A stretch of DNA of 64,000 nt from Pseudomonadota bacterium (GTDB lineage Bacteria; Pseudomonadota; Alphaproteobacteria; Rhizobiales; Rhizobiaceae): contig JAEWOP010000250.1 of the NCBI GenBank assembly GCA_023399635.1, positions 1 through 64,000 on the forward strand. Direction: 5' to 3'. Positions 55,830 to 64,000 of this stretch are shown here, piece by piece. The notes beneath the pieces were generated by a model. It was not told the DNA's origin, did no database searches, and saw only the letters and a program-made list of their open reading frames with translations. The position numbers and the translations under genes were made by a program. The stretch's first letter is position 1; the number at the start of each line of letters is the position of its first letter.

Positions 55830-58142
55830 ATGGTCTCGACCTATCTCAGCTACGATCTCGTCAACCGCGACATGTTCAAGACGCTGCAGCGCGTGGGCTC
55901 GGAGCAGCAGGTGGCGCGCGAGGCGCAATACTACAAGGATAACATCGGCAAGGTCACATCGATCGACGAGTTCATGGACGACTACCGCCTGTATTCCTAC
56001 GCGATGAAGGCCTACGGCCTTGAGGAGATGACCTACGCCAAAGCCTTCATGAAGAAGGTTCTGGAAAGCGACCTGAGTGACCCCAACAGCTACGCCAATC
56101 TGCTGACCGACGACCGTTACAAGACCTTTGCGGCAGCCTTCAGCTTTTCGGCATCAGGTGCGGCTGCCATCGCTCAATCTTCGGCTCAGCAAGACGAGAT
56201 GCTTGAACTCTATGACCGCAGCATCCTGGCAACGGAAGATGCGGTGACGGAGGAGACGCGCTATTACAAGGTGATGATGGCGCAGGTGGATGATGTTGAC
56301 GACATCCTGCGCAACGACCGGCTGCGCCGTTATGTGTTCAGCGCACTCGGTATCGACGACAGCGTCTATTCCTACCAGGTCGTCAAGCAGGCGATGACCA
56401 GCGACAAGAACGATCCAGCAAGCTACTCCAACACCGTACTCAAGGATCAGATGGATTACCTGGTCGCCAAACTGGCCACGACCCAGGCAGAGCTTGCAGC
56501 GCTTGGAACGAATGCCAAGGAGCATGTGGATAAGAAGGCGTCTCTTCGACTGGAGATCGCGAGCTACCAGAAATCGATCAAGTCGACGCAGGCCCACATC
56601 GATCTTGCCGGTGCGTTCGAGTTCGCACTTGATGGTACCTCTGCCAAAGGGGCGGCACAGACGGATCAGCAACTGACCGCCACCACTGATCTTTATCTCC
56701 TCAGCCGGCCCCGCCAGACCAGAGAATCGGCGCTGCGGGAACGGGAATACTTCGAGCAGAGGATCGGTTCGATCACAACGGCAGAAGAGCTTGTCGATGA
56801 TCCGCGCCTCTATGACTATGTCCGCAAGGCTTTCAATCTGAACGAGCTGTTCGTGGTGAAATCCACGATCGAGCAGATACTCACGAACAGTAATGGGATT
56901 GTGGAAAAGAACGCCAAGGAGCGCCCGCAGTACAAGGAGCTTTACGAGGCGTTCAACTTCAAAGGGGACGGCACTCTCGATGGTCCCGCACAAACGGCGG
57001 CCCAGACACAGCTGACGGCGAATAACTATTTCAGCCGATACGACGACAAGCAGGAAGAAGCCGACAAGAAGGCAATCAGCCTCTACAAGTCCGAAATGGC
57101 GGCGGTGAAGTCAGTTGAGGACTTCCTCTCCGACAAGGCGATCTATGGCTTTGCGCTGAAGGCCGTCGGCATCGACCCTGACAGCGTCTCCATGTTGACC
57201 CTCAAGAACGTCTTGAAGAGCGATCTTTCCGATCCGAAGAGCTATGTCTATCGGTTGAAGGACGAGCGATACCTCACGCTCGCTCAAGCCTTCAACTTCA
57301 CTCGTGAAGGTGGCGTCACCGCGCCTGTTCAAGCTCAATCTGCCGCAACGGTCACGGCGACGGCGAAAGACTATATCGTCCAGCAGACCAGGTTCCTGAA
57401 GGGAGCAGAGAAGGAGGCTGCGCGCGAGAAAGCCGACGCCGAAGCCTCTTATTACACAAGCACGATGGCGGGCGTCAAAAGCGTCAAGGAACTGCTGGCC
57501 GACCGTCGACTGGTCGATTTCGTGCTGACGGCGAAAGGCCTCGATCCCGAGACGGTGACGGACGACTTCCTGAAGCAGATGTTCGCTTCGGATCTCGATG
57601 ACCCGAAGAGTTTCGTCAACCAGCAGACCGACAACCGATTTGCCGAGCTTCTGGGCACCTTCAACTTCGACAGCCAGGGCCAGATCCGTCGGGGTGCACC
57701 CGCGCTTGTGCAGAACCTGGGTCAGGTGCTTGAAACACAGCACAACTATCTGCGCCAAACGCTGGAGATCGAACAGGGCAACGAAAATGCCGGCGTCCGA
57801 ATGGCGCTCTATTTCGAGCGCATGGTGGATACGGTGACCGATGCCTACAGCATCATTGGCGACGAGGCGCTTGCCGAGTTTGTCCGGATTGCCTTCAGCC
57901 TGCCGTCCGAGATGGGCAACATGGATGTGGACCAGCAGGCAAAGCTTATCGAGAAAAACCTGAACATTGCCGACCTCAAGGACCCGAAGAAGCTGCAGAA
58001 GCTCATTCAGCGTTTCACCATTCTGTACGACCTTGAGAACGGCTCTACGGGACCATCCGCTGTGGATATCCTTTCCGGAAGCGGCGCCTATGCCGGCATC
58101 AGCGCCGATACCCTGTGGTCGCTCTCGCAGTTGCGGCGCTAG
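55830..58142 (+). CDS. Large repeated DUF1217 protein
   Basis: This 770-residue protein has no signal peptide or membrane helix and is built of about six degenerate copies of the DUF1217 module, near residues 1-125, 128-300, 301-415, 416-525, 526-650 and 651-755. Each copy has a Y-rich helix, a segment like VTSIDEFMDDYRLYSYAMKA, and most have a SDLSDPxSY-type element. DUF1217 genes occur in flagellar clusters of rhizobia, suggesting a secreted or motility-linked role, but no flagellar genes are here. Its end is 5 bases from the convergent GlcD-type gene. Confidence 0.78.
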   Translation: MVSTYLSYDLVNRDMFKTLQRVGSEQQVAREAQYYKDNIGKVTSIDEFMDDYRLYSYAMKAYGLEEMTYAKAFMKKVLESDLSDPNSYANLLTDDRYKTFAAAFSFSASGAAAIAQSSAQQDEMLELYDRSILATEDAVTEETRYYKVMMAQVDDVDDILRNDRLRRYVFSALGIDDSVYSYQVVKQAMTSDKNDPASYSNTVLKDQMDYLVAKLATTQAELAALGTNAKEHVDKKASLRLEIASYQKSIKSTQAHIDLAGAFEFALDGTSAKGAAQTDQQLTATTDLYLLSRPRQTRESALREREYFEQRIGSITTAEELVDDPRLYDYVRKAFNLNELFVVKSTIEQILTNSNGIVEKNAKERPQYKELYEAFNFKGDGTLDGPAQTAAQTQLTANNYFSRYDDKQEEADKKAISLYKSEMAAVKSVEDFLSDKAIYGFALKAVGIDPDSVSMLTLKNVLKSDLSDPKSYVYRLKDERYLTLAQAFNFTREGGVTAPVQAQSAATVTATAKDYIVQQTRFLKGAEKEAAREKADAEASYYTSTMAGVKSVKELLADRRLVDFVLTAKGLDPETVTDDFLKQMFASDLDDPKSFVNQQTDNRFAELLGTFNFDSQGQIRRGAPALVQNLGQVLETQHNYLRQTLEIEQGNENAGVRMALYFERMVDTVTDAYSIIGDEALAEFVRIAFSLPSEMGNMDVDQQAKLIEKNLNIADLKDPKKLQKLIQRFTILYDLENGSTGPSAVDILSGSGAYAGISADTLWSLSQLRR

Positions 58143-58147
58143 TCGAT

Positions 58148-59581
58148 CTACTGGACCTTGATGACCTTGCCAGGATTCATGATGTCGGCGGGGTCGAAGG
58201 CGCGCTTGATGCGGCGCATCAGGTCGATCTCGATCGCCGGACGGATGCGTTCAAGTTCGTCCCGCTTCAGTTGCCCGATACCATGTTCTGCTGAGATCGA
58301 CCCGCTCATCTCGAGCACGATACCATGCACAATCTCGTTGATTTCACGCCAGCGCGCTAGGAAGGCGGACTTGTCGTCGCCAATCGGCTGCGAGATGTTG
58401 TAGTGGATGTTTCCGTCGCCCAGATGTCCGAAGGCGCAGATCCGGGCGCCGGGCATTGCAGCCAGCACCGCTTTCTCGGCGGTTTCCATGAACAGTGGCA
58501 CGCTGGAGACGGGCACTGACACGTCGTGCTTGATGGAGCCACCCTCCGGCTTTTGCGCATCCGACATGCTTTCGCGCATATGCCAAAGCGCCTTCTGCTG
58601 CGCAACGGACGAGGCGATGACGGCATCTCTCACCAGACCTGTCTCCACACCCCACTCAAGCAGCGCATGCACCATGGTTTCCGCCGTGGCGGCCGAGTCC
58701 GAGGTTGAGATGTCGATCAGCGCGTACCACGGATGGGGTTCCGCGAGGGGGTCTCGAACGCCTTCGATATGGCGCGTCGTGAACTCGACGCCGATGCGTG
58801 GCATGAGTTCGAAGCCCGTGAGGGCTGTCCCGCAAAGGTTGGAGGCCTTCTCGAAAAGCCGCAAGGCATCGGCAGGAGAGGAAAGGCCGGCCAGTGCCAC
58901 CTGATGCCCGATCGGCTGCGGGAAAAGCTTCAAAACAGCACCTGTTATGATGCCAAGCGTGCCTTCGGCGCCGATGAACAAGTCGCGCAGGTCATAGCCC
59001 GTATTGTCCTTCTTCAGCCGGCGCAACCCGTTCCAGATCTCCCCGGTCGGCAGCACAACCTCCAGTCCCAGGCAAAGCTGACGCATGTTGCCGTACGCCA
59101 GGACGGCCGTTCCGCCCGCATTCGTGGAAAGATTGCCGCCGATCCGGCAGGTGCCTTCCGAGCCGAGAGAGAGCGGGAAGAGACGCTGCACTTCTTCCGC
59201 CGCCTTCTGCACGTCGGCAAGGATGGCACCACCATCGGCCACGATGACATTGGCAACGGCATCGACATCGCGGATACGGTTCATCCGCTCCAGGGATACG
59301 ATCAAATCCCGGCCGCTATCACTCGGCGTCTGCCCACCCACAAGCCCGGTATTTCCCGTCTGCGGTACGATTGGCGTGCGGGTTTCCGTTGCAAGCGCGA
59401 GGATCTGCGAGACTTCTTCCGTGCTTGCCGGCTTCAGCACCAGTGGGGAGGCGCCCTTGTAAAGGCCGCGGTTCTCGACCAATCGTGGGGTGATATCCCC
59501 CGCGTCTCTCAAGACGTTTGCGTCACCGACGATGGCGGAAAACCGTTGCAGGAGATCTGGTGAGGTTGCCTGACTGTCCAT
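58148..59581 (-). CDS. FAD-binding oxidoreductase, GlcD/D-2-hydroxyacid dehydrogenase type
   Basis: This protein of about 477 residues is a FAD_binding_4 oxidase. The N-terminal FAD domain shows PIVPQTGNTGLVGGQTPSD near residues 71-89, then SLGSEGTCRIGGNLSTNAGG near residues 139-158. The C-terminal substrate domain ends with FGHLGDGNIHYN near residues 382-393 and SAEHGIGQLKRDEL near residues 430-443. Likely substrates are glycolate, D-lactate or 2-hydroxyglutarate; I cannot choose. ATG 59581 has AAGGAGCCGAG just upstream; longer frames are rejected. It is 13 bases downstream of tsaC on the same strand. Confidence 0.88.
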   Translation of the reverse strand: MDSQATSPDLLQRFSAIVGDANVLRDAGDITPRLVENRGLYKGASPLVLKPASTEEVSQILALATETRTPIVPQTGNTGLVGGQTPSDSGRDLIVSLERMNRIRDVDAVANVIVADGGAILADVQKAAEEVQRLFPLSLGSEGTCRIGGNLSTNAGGTAVLAYGNMRQLCLGLEVVLPTGEIWNGLRRLKKDNTGYDLRDLFIGAEGTLGIITGAVLKLFPQPIGHQVALAGLSSPADALRLFEKASNLCGTALTGFELMPRIGVEFTTRHIEGVRDPLAEPHPWYALIDISTSDSAATAETMVHALLEWGVETGLVRDAVIASSVAQQKALWHMRESMSDAQKPEGGSIKHDVSVPVSSVPLFMETAEKAVLAAMPGARICAFGHLGDGNIHYNISQPIGDDKSAFLARWREINEIVHGIVLEMSGSISAEHGIGQLKRDELERIRPAIEIDLMRRIKRAFDPADIMNPGKVIKVQ

Positions 59582-59594
59582 CTCGGCTCCTTCG

Positions 59595-60572
59595 TCATGT
59601 CCTTGGCGCGGCAGCACGGCTGAGCCGGTCATTGATCGCTTCGCCCAAGCCCTCATGTGGGATGGGAACGACGCAAATGCCATGCGTTGCGGCCGCATCC
59701 GCCTTTTTCAGATAATCGAAAAGGTTGGCGGCAGCTTCTCGAAGATCGCCGGCAGGACTGAGATTGATTACAGACGCCGCTTGATCGAGCCCTTCCACAC
59801 GCGCCTCTCCAAACAAGATCACGGCCTCTCCCGGCAAGGCTTGCCGGACATCGAGCCTCACCTGCGCGGCTGGTGCGTAATGGGAGGCCAGCATGCCAGG
59901 TGCTTCGATGGTGGGAGAGGGCGAAGCGGGCCGGATAACAGGAAGTCCAGTTGCAGCTTCCAGCTCCGCTGCCGAAATGCCGCCTGGGCGCAGCAGGCGG
60001 ACACCCTCCGTTTCAACGCGAACGATGGTGGACTCAACGCCCACTGGAGCAGCTTCCCCGTCGATGATGAGGTCCAGCTTCTCCCCAAGGTCTTCGGCGA
60101 CATGGCGCGCCTGCGTAGGGCTTATCTTGCCGGAGGTGTTTGCGCTCGGAGCCGCAAGCGGCTTTCCATAGGCGCGAATGAGCGCCGAGGCAAAACCCTT
60201 TGGCACACGTATGCCGACCGTATCAAGCCCCGCGGTCGCAAGCGACTGAATGCCGGACGCCTGCTTGAGCGGCAAGATAAGCGTCAGCGGACCGGGCCAG
60301 AAGGTTTCGGCGAGATGACGGGACACCGGATCGAAAAGGGCATAGTCCTCTGCCATGGCAAGATCGGCCATGTGGCAGATCAGCGGATTGAACTGCGGCC
60401 GGCCCTTTGTCTCGAAGATTCGAGCAACGGCGGCGGGGTTGGTGGCATCGGCGGCAAGGCCATAAACCGTTTCGGTGGGAATCGCCACGGGGCGACCATC
60501 CGACAGCACGAGCCTCGCAGCTCCGATGGCTGCGGCTTCGCCGTCACTGATATGGAGGATGTGTGCCGTCAT
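59595..60572 (-). CDS. tsaC: L-threonylcarbamoyladenylate synthase (TsaC/Sua5)
   Basis: TsaC makes threonylcarbamoyl-AMP for t6A37 in ANN-decoding tRNAs. The 325-residue protein is the longer Sua5 form. The YrdC domain has PVAIPTETVYGLAADATNP near residues 28-46, then KGRPQFNPLICH near residue 56 and PSANTSGKISPTQA near residues 142-155. The C-terminal Sua5 extension (APGMLASHYAP near residue 223) completes it. It heads a short transcript with the GlcD-type oxidase 13 bases downstream, with no obvious functional link. Confidence 0.93.
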   Translation of the reverse strand: MTAHILHISDGEAAAIGAARLVLSDGRPVAIPTETVYGLAADATNPAAVARIFETKGRPQFNPLICHMADLAMAEDYALFDPVSRHLAETFWPGPLTLILPLKQASGIQSLATAGLDTVGIRVPKGFASALIRAYGKPLAAPSANTSGKISPTQARHVAEDLGEKLDLIIDGEAAPVGVESTIVRVETEGVRLLRPGGISAAELEAATGLPVIRPASPSPTIEAPGMLASHYAPAAQVRLDVRQALPGEAVILFGEARVEGLDQAASVINLSPAGDLREAAANLFDYLKKADAAATHGICVVPIPHEGLGEAINDRLSRAAAPRT

Positions 60573-60622
60573 GCGCCGTTCCTAGCCCGGAATGGTAGTC
60601 ACCGGCAATCCGCCGTAGGTCA

Positions 60623-61228
60623 CTAGCTATTCTTGACGATGGCCCGGACGGTGTCGTTCGGCGCACCCAGCATCAGCACGTTCCGCAGGGCTTCTTGCGG
60701 ATCGAAGGTGCGAAACAGCAGCCCGTTCTTGCGCATCGAGCGGTCGATCCGGAAAGTGTCGCCGGGCGCTTTCTCGAACGCCACGGCAAAATACATCCGG
60801 CCCTTGCCGCTGCGAATGCGTTCGAAGAATGGATAGGTCTCGCTGATGTCGGACGTGAAATTGGCGAGGTAGAACGACCAGTTGATGCGCTCTTTGGCGT
60901 TAAACGATGTGCTGGCAGTCGTCACGTGGCAGTAGCCAAGGTGCGGGATCTCCTCAAACACCCGGTAGAAGATCGCCTTGGGAAAACGGATCGACTGGTG
61001 GAAAGAGTTGATCCGAGTGAGGGTCGTCTCGCCTGCGAGCGTGAGGATCCGTCCGGTTCGTTCCGCGACCTCTTCGGGCGTCAAGTAACGCTTTGCTGTT
61101 TGCCGCTCTGCCAACGGCCTGGCGATACGCCCGGTTCTTAAGAAATCGGAATGGGGAGTCAGGCTTGCAGGCCTGCTCCGAGCTGGAGAATTCGTTTCGA
61201 AGTAGCGCAGCTTGCCGCCGGTGGACAC
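60623..61228 (-). CDS. Conserved rhizobial protein, DUF6656-like
   Basis: This 201-residue protein has a polar N-terminus and a conserved-looking core: INSFHQSIRFPKAIFYRVFE, then HLGYCHVTTASTSFNAKERI and FTSDISETYPFFERIRSG, ending in RNVLMLGAPNDTVRA. I recall this pattern as a Rhizobiaceae family (DUF6656), but no function is known. The only starts are non-ATG (GTG 61228 or later GTG/TTG), with GGGAG about 10 bases upstream. A perfect inverted repeat overlaps that ribosome-binding region. Confidence 0.6.
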   Translation of the reverse strand: MSTGGKLRYFETNSPARSRPASLTPHSDFLRTGRIARPLAERQTAKRYLTPEEVAERTGRILTLAGETTLTRINSFHQSIRFPKAIFYRVFEEIPHLGYCHVTTASTSFNAKERINWSFYLANFTSDISETYPFFERIRSGKGRMYFAVAFEKAPGDTFRIDRSMRKNGLLFRTFDPQEALRNVLMLGAPNDTVRAIVKNS

Positions 61229-61239
61229 TCTTGGAGTTC

Positions 61240-61260
61240 TCCCAGGAATTATTCCTGGGA
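61240..61260. repeat. Perfect inverted repeat near the DUF6656 start
   Basis: TCCCAGGAA (61240-61248), TTA, then TTCCTGGGA (61252-61260) are perfect complements. On the minus strand the repeat runs into the GGGAG Shine-Dalgarno of the DUF6656-like gene, so it could be an operator or an RNA hairpin that hides the ribosome-binding site. Confidence 0.6.
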
Positions 61261-61404
61261 AGCTATCCTGCCTTGGTTAATCGTCCGTATCCAAGTCCCT
61301 TGCCGCACCTCGCTGGGGCGGAAACTATGACGTCGCGGGCGAAGCTTCAGACAACTTGTGTAACCTCACAAGCTGTCACTTGTCGAACGGCTTTTCGCGG
61401 TCGT

Positions 61405-61430
61405 TGAACCCTTTTCTTCGTTCCCGCGTT
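61405..61430 (+). promoter_or_regulatory. EcfG-like general stress promoter before BA14K
   Basis: TGAACC (61405-61410), 16 bases, then CGTT (61427-61430) matches the alphaproteobacterial EcfG/RpoE2 consensus GGAACC-N16-CGTT except at the first base. It would place the transcription start about 100 bases before the BA14K ATG. Confidence 0.45.
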
Positions 61431-61538
61431 AATGGCCGGTTCAGCTTGGGTTTCCTAGGGTGATCGCATCCAAACCACCAACGACGCTTGTCGCCAGGTG
61501 ATCAGGAGCGCAGACAGTCAACTTGGATGGAGACAACT

Positions 61539-62000
61539 ATGAAAAACCTGTTCAGGAAGGTCGCGGTCGCCGCCCTGTCGGCAACGGTGATCGCTGGGGC
61601 GGTCGTACCGGCGCAAGCGTTACCGGTTATCGCAGCTCCGGCAGCCAAAATTGAAGTTCAGTCAGATGTCACGCAGGTGCGTCACCGGGGCCATCGCGGC
61701 TACTATGGCGGCCATCGTGGCTATCGCCATTATCGTCATGGCCATCGCTATCATGATGGTTACTGGTATCCGCTTGCAGCCTTCGGTGCAGGCGCGTTGA
61801 TCGGTGGCGCGCTTGCAGCTCCGCCGCGCTATGTGGAACCGGCGCCAGTTTACCGCGCTGCACCCGTTTATCGCGCAAGCGGGATCAATCCGCGCCACTA
61901 CGATTGGTGTCATGCGCGCTACCGCTCGTATGACAGCTATTCCAACACGTTCCAGCCCTATCACGGGCCGCGCCAGACCTGCGTGTCGCCCTATTATTGA
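61539..62000 (+). CDS. BA14K family protein
   Basis: This 153-residue protein has a signal peptide ([20 protein letters not shown]), then a His/Gly/Tyr-rich repeat region ([20 protein letters not shown]) and a membrane-like Ala/Gly helix ([17 protein letters not shown]). The BA14K C-terminal signature [20 protein letters not shown], then CVSPYY, follows. BA14K was described in Brucella as an immunoreactive protein; related proteins are envelope-associated and of unclear function. ATG 61539 is chosen over an upstream in-frame start because the signal peptide begins there. Confidence 0.87.
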   Translation: MKNLFRKVAVAALSATVIAGAVVPAQALPVIAAPAAKIEVQSDVTQVRHRGHRGYYGGHRGYRHYRHGHRYHDGYWYPLAAFGAGALIGGALAAPPRYVEPAPVYRAAPVYRASGINPRHYDWCHARYRSYDSYSNTFQPYHGPRQTCVSPYY

Positions 62001-62022
62001 GCGGCAGGTCGGGGAAATTGGA

Positions 62023-62055
62023 AGCCCGCGGAAGCTATGCTCCCGCGGGCTTTTC
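62023..62055 (+). terminator. Terminator of the BA14K gene
   Basis: AGCCCGCGG (62023-62031) and CCGCGGGCT (62043-62051) form a 9-bp stem with an 11-base loop and are followed by TTTCC. It closes the BA14K transcript before the next promoter at 62091. Confidence 0.8.
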
Positions 62056-62090
62056 CATGCGCTGAAAACGCAACCGCGGTTTCGGTGAGA

Positions 62091-62120
62091 TTGACAAGGA
62101 GGTTTACGTTTACGTAAAAA
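62091..62120 (+). promoter_or_regulatory. Promoter with MerR-type palindrome before the acyl-CoA dehydrogenase gene
   Basis: TTGACA (62091-62096) and TAAAAA (62115-62120) with an 18-base spacer form the promoter. Within the spacer and -10 lies TTTACGT-TT-ACGTAAA (62103-62118), a perfect 7-bp palindrome with a 2-base centre. MerR-family regulators bind such spacer palindromes; LiuR of branched-chain amino acid and fatty acid catabolism recognises similar TTTACG/CGTAAA elements, from memory. Confidence 0.6.
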
Positions 62121-62171
62121 GCGCATGGGACTTAAATCTCGTCCCGACCGGTCACGAGGAGGATCGCCCGC

Positions 62172-63953
62172 ATGTACAAAGCCCCCGTCGCAGATATTGC
62201 CTTCACGCTCAACCACGTCGCTGGTCTTTCTGATGCCATGGCCGCAGGCAAGCTGGGGGAGCTTGGACCGGACCTCTTGGAAGCGATCATCGACGAAGCT
62301 GGCCGCTTCGCCTCCAATGAAATGGCGCCACTGGGCGAGGTGGGCGATAGGCAGGGTGCAAAAGTTTCCAATGGTGTCGTGACGACGCCTGATGGCTGGG
62401 CCGGCCTGTATCGTGCCTGGCGCGAAGGCGGCTGGAACGGACTGACCGGTCCCGAAGAGTACGGCGGCCAGAACCTACCGAACATGCTCAACGTCGCGGC
62501 CCTTGAGATGTGGAACTCGGCTTCCATGGCCTTCGCGCTGGCGCCGACGCTGACCATGGGCGCGATTGAAGCTCTGCACAAGCACGGCAGCGATGAACTC
62601 AAGGCAATCTACCTTGAGAAGCTTGTCTCGGGTGAATGGACGGGGACGATGAACCTGACGGAGCCTCATGCGGGGTCCGATCTCGGGGTACTTAAGACCC
62701 GAGCCGAGCGCCGCGACGACGGGACCTACCGCATCTTCGGCCAGAAGATCTACATCACGTGGGGCGAGCACGACGCTGCAGATAACATCATCCACCTTGT
62801 TCTGGCACGGCTGCCCGATGCGCCTGCCGGCACGCGCGGAATTTCCCTCTTCCTCGTGCCGAAATTCCTGGTGAACGATGAGGGCTCGCTCGGTGCTCGC
62901 AACGATGTCTTCTGCCACTCCATCGAACACAAGCTTGGCATCCACGGCTCGCCGACCTGCACGATGATCTATGGCGACGGCAAGTTCGGCGATGAGAAGG
63001 GCGCTGTCGGCTGGCTGATCGGCGAGGAAAACAAGGGCCTAGCCTGCATGTTCACGATGATGAACAATGCACGTCTCGCAGTTGGCATCCAAGGTGTCGC
63101 AATCGCGGAGGCCGCTACTCAAAAGGCAATCTCGTTCGCCCGCGAACGCACGCAAGGCAAGGCGCCGGGCTGGACGGGCTCGGGCATGAGTCCGATCATA
63201 GAGCATCCCGATGTCGCGCGCATGCTGCTGACCATGACGGCGCTGACCCAGGGGTCTCGCGCGATTTGCTATGCCTGCGCCCATGCATTGGATATGGCGC
63301 ACCACAGTGAGGGCGAGGAAGCGAAGGCCTGGGCGGAGCGTGCGGCGCTGCTGACACCGATTGCCAAGTCCTTCTCCACCGATGCCGGCGTAGACGTGGC
63401 GTCACTGGGTATTCAGGTCCATGGTGGCATGGGCTTCATCGAGGAGACCGGCGCGGCGCGCTATCTGCGCGATGCTCGCATCGCTCCGATCTATGAGGGT
63501 ACGAACGGCATTCAGGCGATCGACCTCGTCACACGCAAGCTGCCTCTTTCTGGTGGCGCTCAGGTTGAGGGCCTCATTTCCGAGCTGAAGCAGATCACGG
63601 AGCGGGTCCAGTCAGCCAATGACGTCCGTTTCGGCTTCACGGCCGAGCGTCTTGCCGCCGCCATCGATGATCTTGAGGCCTCCACCGCTTGGCTCATGAA
63701 GGCGCAGGGCGACGGGCACATGGCCGAGGCACTTGCCGGAGCGACACCATATCAGCGCCTGTTCGGCCTGGTGCTTACCGGAGCCTACCTTGCGAAGGGT
63801 GCGCTGGCACAGGTGGAGGACGGGATGACTGATCGGCGGGTGGCGCTCTGCCGCTTTGCTGCCGAAAACCTCCTTCCGGAGACGGCGGCTCTGAAGCAGC
63901 AGGTGGTCCAAGGTGCAGAAAGCCTCCAGGCCGCCCGCGCGGTTCTGGCTTGA
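62172..63953 (+). CDS. Acyl-CoA dehydrogenase, large form
   Basis: This 593-residue flavoenzyme has a short N-terminal extension (PVADIAFTLNHVAGL), then the acyl-CoA dehydrogenase fold with LTEPHAGSDLGVLKTRA near residues 161-177 (FAD/substrate loop) and HKLGIHGSPTCTM near residues 252-264. The catalytic glutamate lies in IAPIYEGTNGIQAIDL near residues 438-453. A C-terminal extra domain fits the long FadE-like class. It oxidises acyl-CoA to enoyl-CoA, passing electrons to ETF. AGGAGGA precedes the ATG, and an enoyl-CoA hydratase-like gene starts 10 bases after it. Confidence 0.93.
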   Translation: MYKAPVADIAFTLNHVAGLSDAMAAGKLGELGPDLLEAIIDEAGRFASNEMAPLGEVGDRQGAKVSNGVVTTPDGWAGLYRAWREGGWNGLTGPEEYGGQNLPNMLNVAALEMWNSASMAFALAPTLTMGAIEALHKHGSDELKAIYLEKLVSGEWTGTMNLTEPHAGSDLGVLKTRAERRDDGTYRIFGQKIYITWGEHDAADNIIHLVLARLPDAPAGTRGISLFLVPKFLVNDEGSLGARNDVFCHSIEHKLGIHGSPTCTMIYGDGKFGDEKGAVGWLIGEENKGLACMFTMMNNARLAVGIQGVAIAEAATQKAISFARERTQGKAPGWTGSGMSPIIEHPDVARMLLTMTALTQGSRAICYACAHALDMAHHSEGEEAKAWAERAALLTPIAKSFSTDAGVDVASLGIQVHGGMGFIEETGAARYLRDARIAPIYEGTNGIQAIDLVTRKLPLSGGAQVEGLISELKQITERVQSANDVRFGFTAERLAAAIDDLEASTAWLMKAQGDGHMAEALAGATPYQRLFGLVLTGAYLAKGALAQVEDGMTDRRVALCRFAAENLLPETAALKQQVVQGAESLQAARAVLA

Positions 63954-63963
63954 GGGGGCAGCC

Positions 63964-64000
63964 ATGACCGAGCCACACGTCCTTGTCGAGCATCCGGAAG
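63964..64000 (+). CDS. Start of a gene, probably enoyl-CoA hydratase/isomerase (cut by window edge)
   Basis: Twelve codons are visible (MTEPHVLVEHPE), with a GAGGGGG sequence upstream of the ATG and only 10 bases after the acyl-CoA dehydrogenase stop. The short N-terminal sequence and the operon position fit a crotonase-type enoyl-CoA hydratase, the next step of beta-oxidation. The family call is inference, as too little sequence is present. Confidence 0.4.
   Translation, partial: MTEPHVLVEHPE

Larger units (their letters stand above)
61229..61538. other. 310-base divergent regulatory region
   Basis: No gene can be supported between the DUF6656-like and BA14K genes. The region carries a 9-bp perfect inverted repeat at 61240-61260, a CTTGTG/CACAAG inverted repeat (61355-61360 and 61367-61372), an EcfG-like promoter at 61405-61430, and the BA14K Shine-Dalgarno (GGAG near 61529). 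Confidence 0.55.

Overview
The window looks like chromosomal core DNA from a Rhizobiaceae-type alphaproteobacterium (Rhizobium, Ensifer or Agrobacterium relatives). The reasons are high G+C with few and short intergenic gaps, a hisS-hisZ-hisG cluster using short-form HisG, a groES-groEL operon behind a perfect CIRCE element, an ATP-synthase Fo locus in the order I-a-c-b'-b without F1 genes, a decaprenyl-type polyprenyl synthase, a LexA box of the alphaproteobacterial GAAC-N7-GAAC type, and several small rhizobial families (DUF4170, DUF2093, DUF2007, DUF1217, BA14K). I see no tRNA, rRNA, insertion sequence, prophage or CRISPR array.

Layout. 1-2.8 kb: end of hisS, hisZ, hisG and a methyltransferase in one overlapping operon. 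2.8-5.6 kb (minus): a DoxX-like membrane protein, then groEL-groES with promoter and CIRCE. 5.7-11.9 kb: HAD phosphatase, ribF, a BrnA-like orphan protein, ileS and a lipoprotein. 11.9-15.8 kb: tadA (minus), an RluB-type pseudouridine synthase with a very long disordered tail, rsmD, and a patatin-like lipase. 15.8-16.6 kb: a truncated Kef-type antiporter remnant. 16.6-24.6 kb: pmbA, a CysQ-like phosphatase, DUF4170, then lipid A genes (waaA, a HAD phosphatase, lpxK), DUF2093 and mutL. 24.8-31.2 kb: a c-di-GMP enzyme (GGDEF-EAL), an SMP-30 lactonase divergent from a LuxR-type regulator, mrp, and a SleB-type cell-wall hydrolase. 31.2-34.1 kb: atpI-B-E-F'-F ending at a strong terminator. 34.1-41.3 kb (mostly minus): rnhB, a spore-photoproduct-lyase-like radical SAM gene with a LexA box, a glycosyltransferase-like protein, moaB-ispE-TPR, and ispB. 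41.3-49.5 kb: DUF2007, an N6-adenine methyltransferase, an S49 peptidase, and glyQ and glyS separated by lemA and a DUF2207 gene. 49.5-55.6 kb: a secreted HPE1-like protein, purD, tex, ubiA and DUF6101. 55.8-64 kb: a large repeated DUF1217 protein, a GlcD-type oxidase with tsaC, DUF6656, BA14K, and the start of a beta-oxidation operon.

Most genes serve translation and tRNA or rRNA modification (hisS, ileS, glyQS, tadA, rsmD, RluB, tsaC), cofactor, quinone and isoprenoid supply (ribF, ispE, ispB, ubiA, moaB), the envelope (waaA, lpxK, SleB, patatin) and energy (Fo). No complete new system stands out. The best leads are regulatory or structural: a LexA box overlapping the -35 of the radical SAM repair-like gene, a MerR-style palindrome inside the acyl-CoA dehydrogenase promoter, a structured leader before the DUF6101 gene, an EcfG-like promoter before the BA14K gene, a truncated antiporter gene, a Mrp protein without its CxxC motif, and a DUF1217 protein made of about six degenerate modules.
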